From contig JAIWNE010000001.1 in the NCBI GenBank assembly GCA_025331445.1, forward strand, positions 124,001 through 188,000: a stretch of DNA of 64,000 nucleotides, in the 5' to 3' direction. Position numbers and translations under genes: made by a program. Source of the stretch: Blakeslea trispora. Its lineage: Eukaryota; Mucoromycota; Mucoromycetes; Mucorales; Choanephoraceae. The notes beneath the pieces are model-generated. The model did no database searches. It was not told where the DNA came from and saw only the letters and a list, made by a program, of their open reading frames with translations. Positions 38,501 through 48,378 of the stretch are shown one piece after another. Within the stretch, counting starts at the first letter, position 1, and each line of letters opens with the position of its first letter.

Positions 38501-38749
38501 CCAATTGATCTGACGTGCGGTTTCTAATTCTGCCTCAATCGCAAAAGCAGGGAATTCTAGGTTCATTATACGCAGATAGAATCCGAGAGATGTCAAGATG
38601 AGCAAGCGAAATTGATCCTGCAACCTATCTATCCAAACGGGTTCCTTGTAAGCGTAATGCTTCTTGTCATACTTTTCATATTCATCCTCTACTACAAATG
38701 GATCCTTTTCCTGCCTATCCAATACTTTTCTGGATCTGACAGAAAACAT
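35562..38749 (-). CDS. Divergent PMT-like O-mannosyltransferase homologue
   Basis: About 889 residues in ten exons: 38385-38749, 38187-38332, 38025-38136, 37904-37969, 37552-37853, 37407-37493, 37128-37335, 36787-37058, 36355-36729 and 35562-36298. The architecture is that of ER protein O-mannosyltransferases: N-terminal helices, MAMRRLSALLG-like block, lumenal MIR domain (IAYGSQIVIKH, EQEVTLYPYVDLNNIW, FRLQHIRGCALISH), then multiple C-terminal helices. In the first lumenal loop the catalytic Asp-Glu is replaced (IEAE at residues 71-74), and HPP reads FPP (94-96). It may be inactive, accept a different substrate, or act as a partner. The tail is Lys/Glu-rich. Junction 6/7 is uncertain. Confidence 0.8.
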
Positions 38750-38937
38750 GTCGTTTACACAATAGAGTAAAAAAAAAAGAGAGAGATAGCAAAAGAAAAA
38801 GAAAGAGAAAACGGTATGGCATTTTTTAAGTTATTAAAATATTGTTCATAAAGTTTAATTGTTGCATTCTTTCCAGTCCATGGTAAATAAACACTGAAAT
38901 GCTACCAAGATATGTAATATCTCTGTTTGTGTGCTTT

Positions 38938-39966
38938 TTAAGCAATGAAAGGAAACATGGCAGCTCTGTTACGAGGGTATTCCTTGAACTCTTTTCTGTA
39001 ATTCTTGTGCTTCTTGACAGCCCAAACGTACATTTGTCCAGTAGCAACAATATTGAAGAGGAAAGCTAAACAAATCATCAGTGATTCTTCTTCATCTAAA
39101 CACATGAAAACGTACCACTCCAACTGGTTGTAAGGAAACAGACAGCAGTCCAGCCGATGAATTCAAAGAAATAGTTGGGACAAGAGACCAAATCGAAACC
39201 ATAACCATAAGGAATAGCGCGAACACGAGTACCAGCAGGACGAAGATTACGAAGTGTAATATGTGTAATCAAATTAGATAATTGAGCCCACTAATAAACA
39301 ACAGATAATCTATATCAGTTTCTCTCTTTTCTACTATTTCTCTTTTTCATGACTTACAACCCAGACAGCAACAGTACCATAGATCCAGACATCACTTCGA
39401 ACAGCCAAACCCTTACCTTGAGAGAACCAAGGACCATAAACCCAGAAAGCCAAATTGACGCCAGACAAGAACCAATAATGAGCAGAGTTCTTAAAGACGT
39501 TGAAAAAGGGCATTGTGCCATGAGAGAAACGGTGAACAAAGACAGTCTCGAGTTCACGCTTCAAGAAATGAGCCATCACCATATAATAAGTGACTTCTTG
39601 CATACGGGAATGGGTAAAGGAAGAACCATAGACCAGTTGAGAGAGATAGTAAAAGATAGGGTGGATCACAAGAGGACCAGCATATTCAATCATAAAGACA
39701 GTACGCCAACCAATTTGAGGACCGAGGTCCTTAAAGTAGACGGTTGTCTCTTCCGTGATGCCTTGCTCTTTTAAAGTCTTGTCGACATCAAGTGCCTTCT
39801 TATCTTCTGTTGTCAAACGTTGACGATCGGGATAGTATTTAGGAAATGTCTTGTGAAGGGCTTTATTGAGGTCGCTTGTCTTTAATGTCTCGGGAGTGCC
39901 GTTCAGTTCCAAGGTGACTGGAAACTTGTTTGACTTGGAGTTACGTGCAGCAACAGTAACCTTCAT
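38938..39966 (-). CDS. TSC13: Very-long-chain enoyl-CoA reductase
   Basis: Last step of very-long-chain fatty acid elongation in the ER. Exons 39358-39966, 39116-39290 and 38938-39065 give 303 residues, close to yeast Tsc13 (310). An N-terminal ubiquitin-like region (VTVAARNSKSNKFPVTLELN) is followed by the steroid 5-alpha-reductase-type core: YYMVMAHFLKRELETVFVHR, SHGTMPFFNVFKN, GTRVRAIPYGYGFDLVSCPN, YFFEFIGWTAV, and the terminal YPRNRAAMFPFIA. The ORF is open for another 98 codons upstream, but the start at 39966 matches the family and follows a CT-rich leader on the coding strand. Confidence 0.97.
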
Positions 39967-40266
39967 CGTAAGAACAATTTTGAAGAAGAAAAAAAAAAAG
40001 AGAGAGTAAGTTTCTCGGGGAGACTTGTTGTTGGGGGAGAATAGAAATAAGCCAATCAGATTGATTTCTTTTTTTTTTTGGTACCTGTCTCTGTCTTTCT
40101 TGTTTTGTGCTACTAGAAAATAAAATAAATAAAGTATAGAGAAATGGTGCCTACTTAAGCTTGATTTAGATGAACCATTTTCATTCTTTTGAAAGAATTC
40201 ATAAGCAGTGTTAAAAAAAAAAGTAGTGAAATATGCCAAATTCAGCCAATCAGATAACAAATGCTT

Positions 40267-40268
<2 letters not shown>

Positions 40269-40295
<27 letters not shown>
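40269..40295. repeat. 27-nt poly-T tract
   Basis: A pure T run in the 382-bp spacer between divergent TSC13 (start 39966) and the SPF45-like gene (start 40349), about 55 bp upstream of the latter. Poly(dA:dT) tracts commonly exclude nucleosomes at fungal promoters, so it may serve both genes; length may also be unreliable in the assembly. Confidence 0.6.
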
Positions 40296-40300
<5 letters not shown>

Positions 40301-40348
40301 TTGGTTACCTTTTATTTTTATATATTGTTACTTTTGCTAAAGATAATC

Positions 40349-41887
40349 ATGTCTTTTTCTTTGTATGGAGCATTGCCTCCTTCCAAGACAGCAAAGGACT
40401 CTGAAAACAACAAGACGAGCCAGTCCAATGCCAAGTCGGGTGGGCTTTATTCGTCTTTACCTGCTCCTGAAACAGGGTCAACTCATTACCAAAAGACTGA
40501 GACGACAACAGAAGATTCAACCAACACACCTTCTCCTGTTATCACGCCTCCTATTCAACCCGCCAATGATACACCAACAACAACAGCAACAGCAACGGGT
40601 AAGAAGGAAGAAAAATCATGAGAGAGACAAGTTTACCATTCTAAACAAATAGGATAGGTTGGTCTGCTATCAGCAAATTTAGACCTGTTCTACGTCGACC
40701 CACCATCCAAGCAAAACCCAAGTTGAATAAGCCCTTTATTCCTACAGGTGCTACTGTTGTGTCCACAAAGACAATCACCAAAGAGGAAAGAGAAACGGCT
40801 CCTTCAGTTGTAGAACCAGAGCCTAAACAACAAAAAACAGATCAGTCTACTGTTCAGGTGGACTTAGGATCAATCCCTCTTTTCACTTCTACAGATGATG
40901 TAAACGGCTTTCGTAATACAGCACAGTATAACAAGAAGAAAAAGAAAAAGGGGAAAATAGCTGATTTAAACGAACAAGCACAGCCTATTGTATTTGATAT
41001 GATGGAAGATTATGATCCACACAAACCCAATGATTATGAACAATACAAAGAGGAACGTAAGGAATTACGTGAGCAACAGAAGCGAAAACGGGAATGGGAG
41101 AAAAAGCAACAAGAAATACAGCAAAAGCAACACTACGATTATTCGAGATCTCGATCGCGATCTCGGTCCTATTCACTTCATCTCGGTCTTATTCACCTTA
41201 CAGTCGATCCCGTTCACGATCGCGTAGTCCGGAACGTAAGAAGAAGAAAAAGAAAGAATTTTTTCTTAGAGAGAAAAGACTAAGTTTCTTGCCAATAGCT
41301 CCTTATCACTCACCACCTAGACAAGAAGCACCCTCTGTTCGAATCAATGTGAATGAAACAGCAGATGATGCTTATAAACGTAGAGCTATGTTGACTCAAC
41401 AGACAATAGCAGATCCAACTAAATCTGCTCAAACAATGGCGTCTCAAATAGCAGATAAAATAACAGCAAATCAAAGTAATACACATGGATAAAAGCAAAA
41501 GAATGAGAACATACTGAAAAGATTTCTCAATTAGACAAACAGGATGTACCATTTTCTGAAACACCTACGCATGTCGTTTTACTAACCAATATGGTTGGAC
41601 CGGGTGAAGTGGATGATCTATTACAACAAGAAACTGCTGAAGAATGCTCCAAGTATGGAAAGGTAGAACGGTGCCTTATTTTCGAGGTGCCTAAAGGTCA
41701 AATCCCTGACGACCGTGCTGTACGTATTTTTGTGAAATTTGCAGGCATTGAATCTGCTAAACAGGCAGTGAATGATTTAAACGGTCGTTTCTTTGGTGGA
41801 AGAGTTGTTTCAGCTTCCTTTTTTGATACCATTCGATTTGAAAAGCTAGATTTGGGCCCTACAAGGCAAGAATTTTCAAAACAATAA
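40349..41887 (+). CDS. SPF45/RBM17-like splicing factor
   Basis: Splicing factor ending in a UHM-type RRM: THVVLLTNMVGPGEVDD, EECSKYGKVERCLIFEVP, RIFVKFAGIESAKQAV, NDLNGRFFGGRVVSASF. This is the SPF45/RBM17 signature. The N-terminus MSFSLYGALPPSK, the GWSAISKFRPVLRR block and the YDPHKPNDYEQYKEERKE region also fit SPF45. Probable exons are 40349-40598, 40658-41165, 41204-41235, 41299-41475 and 41535-41887 (439 residues). The 38-nt intron 41166-41203 in the Arg-Ser repeat is doubtful; a one-base indel would also restore the frame. The G-patch of human RBM17 is not found. The next gene starts 32 bp downstream. Confidence 0.85.
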
Positions 41888-41919
41888 ATCTACTTTTTTT
41901 TTAAAAAAAAAAAATTATC

Positions 41920-44900
41920 ATGTCATTGATCACTGTTCATGAACTTTTGACATGGGAAAACACAAGTCATGAATGGACAGAATCTGATTTGTTTGGCACA
42001 TTATTTGTTGTGACTACCGAGACAGAGTACCCAAGAGGTACTCTATTGTTAAAAGACGCCATTACAGACACTTGTTTTCCTTGTCACATCAACTACTTTC
42101 ATCCTCGTCTTCTTCAGACCAACATCATCATCAAACGATGGCACCTCATCTACCAGCAACAGGATCTTGCCTGGATCGAGTTTTCTGCCACAGATAGTTA
42201 TTTTATCAACCAAGACCAATCTGCGCTAGAAGCATGCTTAGATGTCGATCGTGTTCTGTTTGAAGTGTCGAGTCGATCTCTTTTGTATACGAGCTCAACA
42301 ACACATCGTATCGGCAGAGTAGAGTCAGTCAGTCCACTTTATGCCATTAAACCTGATGAGCCAGCCATATTTCTGATTCAACTCAAACAAGGCAGAGAAA
42401 CGATCGATCTGATGTTTCAGGGCGATGACTGTATTCCATATTATGCCATGTTTCATGTCAATCTCTTATGTGCATTTCAACACTTGACATATTCGCCTAC
42501 CCTCGCTGTCTTTTTGTTTAAGCCCAACACATCGGCCTGTCAGGTCATCCCTCAATCCATACCCTCTTCCCTAATACCCCCTACAAAGACGCCTTCATTG
42601 TCTGGTACAATCACGCGTGTGTTTGATCCCATGTTTGGCCTCTATGAGGTGGATCATCGCTTCTTGTTATCTCTCTTTCATTCACCGAAATATTCTCCTG
42701 CTCAACCTTTACGTGTTCAGACACGCATTCGACTCTATCAAATCCATTCAGTCTCTCTTCAACTTGATCTACAAGAGGGTTTCACAAGTTACTTTTTAGA
42801 TGGTCTACTTAAGGCATGCCCATCGCACGATACATTGGCCCATTATCCTTGTCTGGTAGGCTGTCCCAAGACAGATCTAGAGATTCTTTCGTTTCCAACC
42901 CATTGTGATTGGGTGCCACTCACTCGTCCTCTGTTGGAAGATCAGCTCAAGTGTCATGTTTATCTGGATAGTCTATCTGACCAAGTGAGCTTTGGTGACC
43001 TGATCCGTCGGTTAGAGATCTATGCTAGCTTGATCACACTTTTTCCCAAACAACCCGTAGAACAGCTCAAGAATGTGTATGATCGATTAAAGGGCTCCGC
43101 CAACCCTAGAACACCTTGTGATTGGAAGACTCAATGGAGAGATCATCAGCCTTGTATCGCAGGCCTCTCTCCCTTGGAACGGAAGCAGCGAGAAGTGGTG
43201 ACAGTAGAGAACTATACTTCATTCAGCCAACTATTAGCCTATCACCAAGCGAATCAGAATACACCACAACCCTATACCTTATCCTTATCAGGTGCAAGCG
43301 ATCGATTCGAGATTGATCATGTCTATACAGAGGCAATGGAGTTTGTACCCAAGGACCTCTTTCTGTTGGTCCAACTCAAGATATCATCCGATGGCCGCGT
43401 TCATCTTGTCGAGACTGACTCTGACTCGCGTATCTTGTTGTTGGCACCCTTCGAGATCACTCTAGACGGCTTTTATCTGATTCGACAGGCACATTGGATT
43501 CGAGAGGATCTATCCTATCTCTCTACCAATCAACAAACAGAGGCAAGTCGACAAGAACTCTGGCATGAACATCTTGTCTGCCCTGAGCCTGACAGTATCC
43601 AGCTGTTGAGTTCGGCAAGAGCGTGTGCCCAGCTTGCCTTTCATATTGCCAATCCACATCTGTTTGGCCCAATGCAATTGACTGAACAAGATCTACCTAC
43701 ACCTCTCACTCGACTTTGTGTCACACGTGTCTTTCCGATCCAAGCCTGCTTTGATGCTGAGGGTCGCCTTTATTTAGAAAGCCGTTTGCTTGTGAAATGT
43801 GCCCCTGTGGATCCAGTTGAAACAGAAGTCAAAGAATGCATCCTCGTGTTGAGCTCCAAGGCTCAGAGTCTTCAGTTTCATTCACTCCTGATCATGGACT
43901 CGCAATGGATCATCCATGGCTCACTTCAAGGCGATGCATCAACCCTTCTTCAAGCTGCTCACAGACGACGACCCGTCATTGTACTGAATAGTCAGCATTG
44001 TCTTTACCCTGTTGTCTCCTCTTTGGATTATCCCGGCAGACGTCTTGTGTCATTGGTACCCAGGCATTCAGAGACGTTGACACCTACAACAGTCTATCAG
44101 ATAAGTCAGCTGGTCAACGCCAAGTCGATACCAGTCAAAACAGTCTTGATGAACGGGCTCTATGAGCAAATGGTGAATATAGAGGGTGTGGTTTTGTTGA
44201 AGCGGTTTGTAGATGGGTTTGGCGATAGCTCACTAGATGAGCATGCACTTTCGCTCTATCAGAACTTGGGTCTAGGGACAGGTAAGCCACGTCGTAAACT
44301 GTTTGTTCAGCTACGTCAAGCCAATAGTCTTGATCTGGTCGAGATCTATCTTGATGTTCACAAGCTACACTACCCATTGGGCCTGATTGTGGGTGCTACA
44401 GTCATTTTTTACAACTTGACTCGAAAGACAAGACAGACTGCTTCTGGAGGATCGTTTTTCTGTTTGGCCAACGAATCTACGACTATTCGGATGACCAAAC
44501 TAATGCCTGACCGTGATACACTTTTGTTGCCTCCTAACTCAATCAAGACAGAGCCATTGATTCATTTTTATAGAAAAGACAACGATGATGAAGAGGATGA
44601 AGAAAAGAAGAAGAGTATGAAAAAAGGTGTAAAACGATTGCTGTGTCAGGTCAATTCAGTGATTCATTTGGTGTTAAAGTGGGAGTGCAATGATTGTGGT
44701 TCCATTGTGCAACATGATGAGTGTTATCGTATGTGTCAAAATGCTCACCGTGTATTTATAGCCAATGCGTTTGTCGAGATTAGTGATGGTACAGCTGCTG
44801 CTAATGCCTCTCTAGATGGGGAACGGCTTGTGTTTCAACTGTTGCAGCTGACAACCAAGCAGAGGGATGCATTAAAGCGAGCCATTCTTGACTATGGCAT

Positions 44901-45252
44901 GGTTTCTTTTCATGGTTGGGCCAATGCAGGTCAGACCCTTACAGTCAACGGTGAAGGGGAATACTCTGATTTTATACCACCTGATCAAGAGCAAAGGAAG
45001 GCCATGTTTGGTTACACAATTGACGATCTTGTTCAGAGAGCTAAAAAAGCAGGACAGTTTTGGATGTATGGTGTGATACAACCTTCTATACCCTATCAAG
45101 GAAATGATGCTTCAAATCACCGAATCAATCTATCCGATCATGGTAGTCTTGTTCGGATCATAGAGCGGACCAAGGTACGCTTCAAGATCATCGAACTTGA
45201 ACTTGCTGATGCACGCCTTGTTGCTTATGATTTGTTAAATCAACTTTTGTAA
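41920..45252 (+). CDS. CTC1: Probable CST complex subunit CTC1
   Basis: A single-exon gene for 1110 residues. The overall length, absence of other domains, and repeated OB-fold-like beta patterns fit CTC1, the large subunit of the CST telomere-capping and fill-in complex (human CTC1 is 1217). The N-terminal module shows GTLFVVTTETEYPRGTLLLK and NIIIKRWHLIYQQ. Near residues 922-940 a zinc ribbon CNDCGSIVQHDECYRMC is set in a C-terminal OB-fold, followed by EISDGTAAANAS and LLQLTTKQRDALK. The identification is from memory of the family's loose pattern; it could be another OB-fold protein. Confidence 0.6.
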   Translation: MSLITVHELLTWENTSHEWTESDLFGTLFVVTTETEYPRGTLLLKDAITDTCFPCHINYFHPRLLQTNIIIKRWHLIYQQQDLAWIEFSATDSYFINQDQSALEACLDVDRVLFEVSSRSLLYTSSTTHRIGRVESVSPLYAIKPDEPAIFLIQLKQGRETIDLMFQGDDCIPYYAMFHVNLLCAFQHLTYSPTLAVFLFKPNTSACQVIPQSIPSSLIPPTKTPSLSGTITRVFDPMFGLYEVDHRFLLSLFHSPKYSPAQPLRVQTRIRLYQIHSVSLQLDLQEGFTSYFLDGLLKACPSHDTLAHYPCLVGCPKTDLEILSFPTHCDWVPLTRPLLEDQLKCHVYLDSLSDQVSFGDLIRRLEIYASLITLFPKQPVEQLKNVYDRLKGSANPRTPCDWKTQWRDHQPCIAGLSPLERKQREVVTVENYTSFSQLLAYHQANQNTPQPYTLSLSGASDRFEIDHVYTEAMEFVPKDLFLLVQLKISSDGRVHLVETDSDSRILLLAPFEITLDGFYLIRQAHWIREDLSYLSTNQQTEASRQELWHEHLVCPEPDSIQLLSSARACAQLAFHIANPHLFGPMQLTEQDLPTPLTRLCVTRVFPIQACFDAEGRLYLESRLLVKCAPVDPVETEVKECILVLSSKAQSLQFHSLLIMDSQWIIHGSLQGDASTLLQAAHRRRPVIVLNSQHCLYPVVSSLDYPGRRLVSLVPRHSETLTPTTVYQISQLVNAKSIPVKTVLMNGLYEQMVNIEGVVLLKRFVDGFGDSSLDEHALSLYQNLGLGTGKPRRKLFVQLRQANSLDLVEIYLDVHKLHYPLGLIVGATVIFYNLTRKTRQTASGGSFFCLANESTTIRMTKLMPDRDTLLLPPNSIKTEPLIHFYRKDNDDEEDEEKKKSMKKGVKRLLCQVNSVIHLVLKWECNDCGSIVQHDECYRMCQNAHRVFIANAFVEISDGTAAANASLDGERLVFQLLQLTTKQRDALKRAILDYGMVSFHGWANAGQTLTVNGEGEYSDFIPPDQEQRKAMFGYTIDDLVQRAKKAGQFWMYGVIQPSIPYQGNDASNHRINLSDHGSLVRIIERTKVRFKIIELELADARLVAYDLLNQLL

Positions 45253-45500
45253 ATATAAAATCCCTTATTATAATTGGTCAATTCCGATTTTTTTTTTAAT
45301 AAACAAACACAGTAGATGTGTGTGTGTGTACATATTTGAAAAGAAAGACAAAGTAAATGAGTCCTTTTTTTTTTAATATATCGAATTTTTATTTTTATTT
45401 TCTAATTTAAAGAAAAACACACCCTAGTGTAGATAGTGTTAATTTCTAATTTTTCTATATAGTTTTTTTCTTCATTTTATTTATCTTCACTTATCATAGT

Positions 45501-45791
45501 ATGCCTGAACATGGCTTCTCTCTGTTTCCTTATCACTATGTCAGTTCTCGAGTGATAGCAGCAGCAGCAGTAGCAGCCTCAAATAGCCCTAGTTCTAGTC
45601 TATTGGTTGAGTCGCCCTCTTATCTCGGACATATTGTCATGCAGTTCACAAGACAAGTGATGCGACCCAAAGTAGTGCTACCCATGTTCTTTATGATTGT
45701 ACTGTTGTTCGACCTCGATGGCTCTTTTGATCTAGATGATGACTTGTTTGCTGAAGAGAGCGAAGACTCAAATGAATCAGGTCATTCATAG
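45501..45791 (+). CDS. Small hypothetical membrane protein
   Basis: Ninety-six residues starting MPEHGFSLFPYHYVSSRV, with an Ala/Ser-rich segment, one hydrophobic helix (VVLPMFFMIVLLF, about residues 58-70) and a highly acidic C-terminus (LDDDLFAEESEDSNE). A CT-rich leader precedes the ATG and a likely poly(A) signal (AATAAA) follows the stop. No homologue recognised. The codon pattern resembles neighbouring genes, which makes it more credible than random ORFs of this size. Confidence 0.45.
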   Translation: MPEHGFSLFPYHYVSSRVIAAAAVAASNSPSSSLLVESPSYLGHIVMQFTRQVMRPKVVLPMFFMIVLLFDLDGSFDLDDDLFAEESEDSNESGHS

Positions 45792-47604
45792 TCATAATAA
45801 AAGGATATCTTATTGTTATTATTAGCTGTATTTCTTTTTAGTCTAGAAGGCGGACAAGAGTTGGAATAGGTACAGAAAAAAATCCATTATGCGGCCAGGA
45901 TGCAATAGAGAGAGCCAATCATAAATCATGCCGTTGCTTTTTTTTTTTTTTGACAAACTTCAATTTATTGTTTGATTTCACCTTAATTGTGCATATTGTA
46001 GAAATAGTATTTGTTCAGTCGATCTTTATGCATAACAACCAGTAGGCACTTCTCTTCTTTTTCTTTCTTACTGTAGCACATTGCCAGTCAATGCACTGTT
46101 TCAAAACAAATAAGCGAAATTAACAGACTTGCAACCAAGCCCAACAACCGTAGCAATAGTCAAAAGCAACAACGGAGAAGGAAGATAGAGAGAAGGGTTT
46201 ATGAGGTATATATGTCTGTCGTCTTGGTTGAGGGATTTTTGCGAAGGCTAAAAAAGAGACTAAATGTATCTGTCTTCGGACAAACATCTCTCTTCACTAA
46301 GTATGGTTGTAACTTTAAAAAGGTAGATGTGCTCCAATTTTCTCCTCTTTCTTTTTAATAAAAAAACATAAGCCTATTTACCTCAAATTAAGTCGCCAAC
46401 CAAGAATTTTAAGTTGCATTACGTCTACTATAACCTAACTTGCGTAAGCCTTGTCACTTAAGAGCTGTGTATTGCTGGCAAAGAGGCTTCTTGTTTTCAC
46501 ACGCTTATAGCTTTGAGAACATCTATTACTTGTGGTTGTATTTGCCTGGAGGATCTTGTTATTACCTTAATTGGGGCTTGGATAATCATATCCTTTTCAC
46601 ATGGAGCATAAATCATACAACAGGTCAATACATCATAGAGCTCTTTGCCTTCCTCCTTTGAAACAATGCAAGCACTAATTGTACTGTCAACTTGACCACT
46701 TGTTCCAAACTGACCTTACCTTTCCAAAAACAAAAGAAGGTGAAGATGAGGTGATCCCCTTTTCTGGTATCCAAGATTTTGACTAAGCCAAAGGCATGTT
46801 TGTATTTGATTTCATGCAGGAATTCTTTTATATTTATATGAAAGACATGGGATACAAAGTCTGGTTTGTCTCTTACTGTTTTTTTTTCACAAAGTAGTTT
46901 GTCAGTGATTTCTTTTCAACGTGGATTGGCAATGAACGTGATGAAGCAAGAAGGCTTTCCAAAGCTATATAACTATCGCACACATGGTTTATCAAACAAT
47001 ACAGAATTCTAGTGCAATAAGTCTCAACATGAGTCAAGCAATTTCTGTGTCATCCCAAAGATTCTATTCCAAAACGGTATCTGCTGCAAGAAAACAAAGA
47101 ACCCAACATCACCTATAAACCAGTGTATAAGCTATTTCTTCGTAGGTAAACTGTTTGTTGGCATATGGTATAACTGTGAAGAGGCATAACAAAGAATTGT
47201 CCAAGTGAAGTGTAGTAACAAAGCTCAGAAGGCATCTGAGCAATCTTTTACCTTTTTGCTCTGACAACTATGGCCTAATACAGATGTTTCCTTGAGTAAG
47301 AAAGTTATAGCCTAAAAGAAAAAAAAGTCTCTTGGAGAGTACGTATCCAGTGCAGAGCCTGTTCGTACAGATCCGCAATGTCTTGCCGTCAGGGTGATGA
47401 TATACGCGTAAGCTACCTTTGTGCAAGCCTTGAAGACTCACCTCCCGATAGCGTATGAATTAGAAAAGCGATCTTAGAAATACAGTCACTAGAAAAATAA
47501 CTTGATCCATTTCAAACTTCAACATCAGGTTGCATGAGTTGTACTTATCATAAAGGCTTCAAATTTTGCAAAATATAAGGAAATGATGTTTATTTTTGAT
47601 AAAT

Positions 47605-47710
47605 GCTAAAAAAAATACCAATTAGTATCTGGTATGCCCTCCTTTTGCCTTAATTACAGCTTTGCATCTGGAGGGCATACTTTCTACTAAAGTTTGAGGC
47701 TTCGGTCGTT
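47605..47710 (-). pseudogene. Tc1/mariner transposase C-terminal fragment
   Basis: The minus strand encodes a terminal peptide LVESMPSRCKAVIKAKGGHT ending RY and a stop. This is the C-terminal signature of Tc1 transposases; the intact element at 54275-55609 ends SMPSRMKKVIVAKGGSIDS. Nothing upstream of about 35 residues is recognisable, so it is a short relic of a related but distinct element. Confidence 0.65.
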
Positions 47711-47854
47711 GAATCGTTCTTTTATTGTCAACAAGAAATATCGAACTATCGACTAACGAATGGAAGCGAAAGAAAGTCACTCAAGAGTAATACCTGATTC
47801 ACCAAGCAAAAGATATTAGAATGAACAAAGCCATTCTTAGTAGACTTCTTGAAC

Positions 47855-48069
47855 TAGAGACATATTCAAAAAGTTTCACCCTGAAATTTATCTGTGATTG
47901 ACAACTATTCTGCAGGAAATAGACTTGCATGAATCAGGATGTCATGATCAGAAAGCTCTTTTTCTTCCCAAGCATACTATGACATCCTGATTCATGCAAG
48001 TCTATTTCCTGCAGAATAGTTGTCAATCACAGATAAATTTCAGGGTGAGACTTTTTGAATATGTCTCTA
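47855..48069. repeat. 91-bp-arm inverted repeat (hairpin)
   Basis: The left arm 47855-47945 is the reverse complement of 47979-48069 with one mismatch seen (AAGTTTCACC versus AAGTCTCACC). The loop is 33 nt (47946-47978). Transcribed in either direction, it would fold into a nearly perfect 91-bp duplex. It has no coding capacity. It could be a MITE or foldback element, or the product of an inverted duplication. Confidence 0.9.
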
Positions 48070-48378
48070 CCTCTTTCTGAAAATGTTTATACGCTTGGTA
48101 TGAGTTGGTAAGTTGATTCCCTTACTGTTTCTAGCACATACATAGTAATTCTTCTGACTTAGATGCATCCCACTTGACAATTACAAGATTAGAGATCAAG
48201 TTCGAATCGGCACAGTCCAGGGAGTTCGGCAAAAAGTACTGACGTAATTTCCACATTTATTATTACGCGTCTCAAATTCTTTGTCTTTTCTTCCTTACTT
48301 CTCAAATTCTTTACTTTATTGTTCTCAAGTTAAGTTCTCTATCTCTATTGCTTTCTTTCTCTCTTAAATTCTATTCAA

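Larger units (their letters stand above)
45792..48378. other. Decayed transposon-rich region
   Basis: About 2.6 kb without an intact gene. Between about 46780 and 47450 there are plus-strand coding-looking runs broken by stops (MGYKVWFVSYC; CRACSYRSAMSCRQGDD with spaced cysteines) that could come from a piggyBac-like DNA transposon. This is a weak impression. A Tc1 fragment and a long hairpin lie further right and are listed separately. The last 100 bp is CT-rich leader for the gene at 48379. Confidence 0.35.

Noticed and set aside
39349..39774. 141-codon plus-strand ORF opposite TSC13
   Set aside because: Lies wholly within the well-identified TSC13 exon on the other strand.
48185..48240. 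tRNA-like GTTCGAATC T-loop motif
   Set aside because: The flanking bases do not pair into a T-stem and no acceptor or anticodon arm is found.
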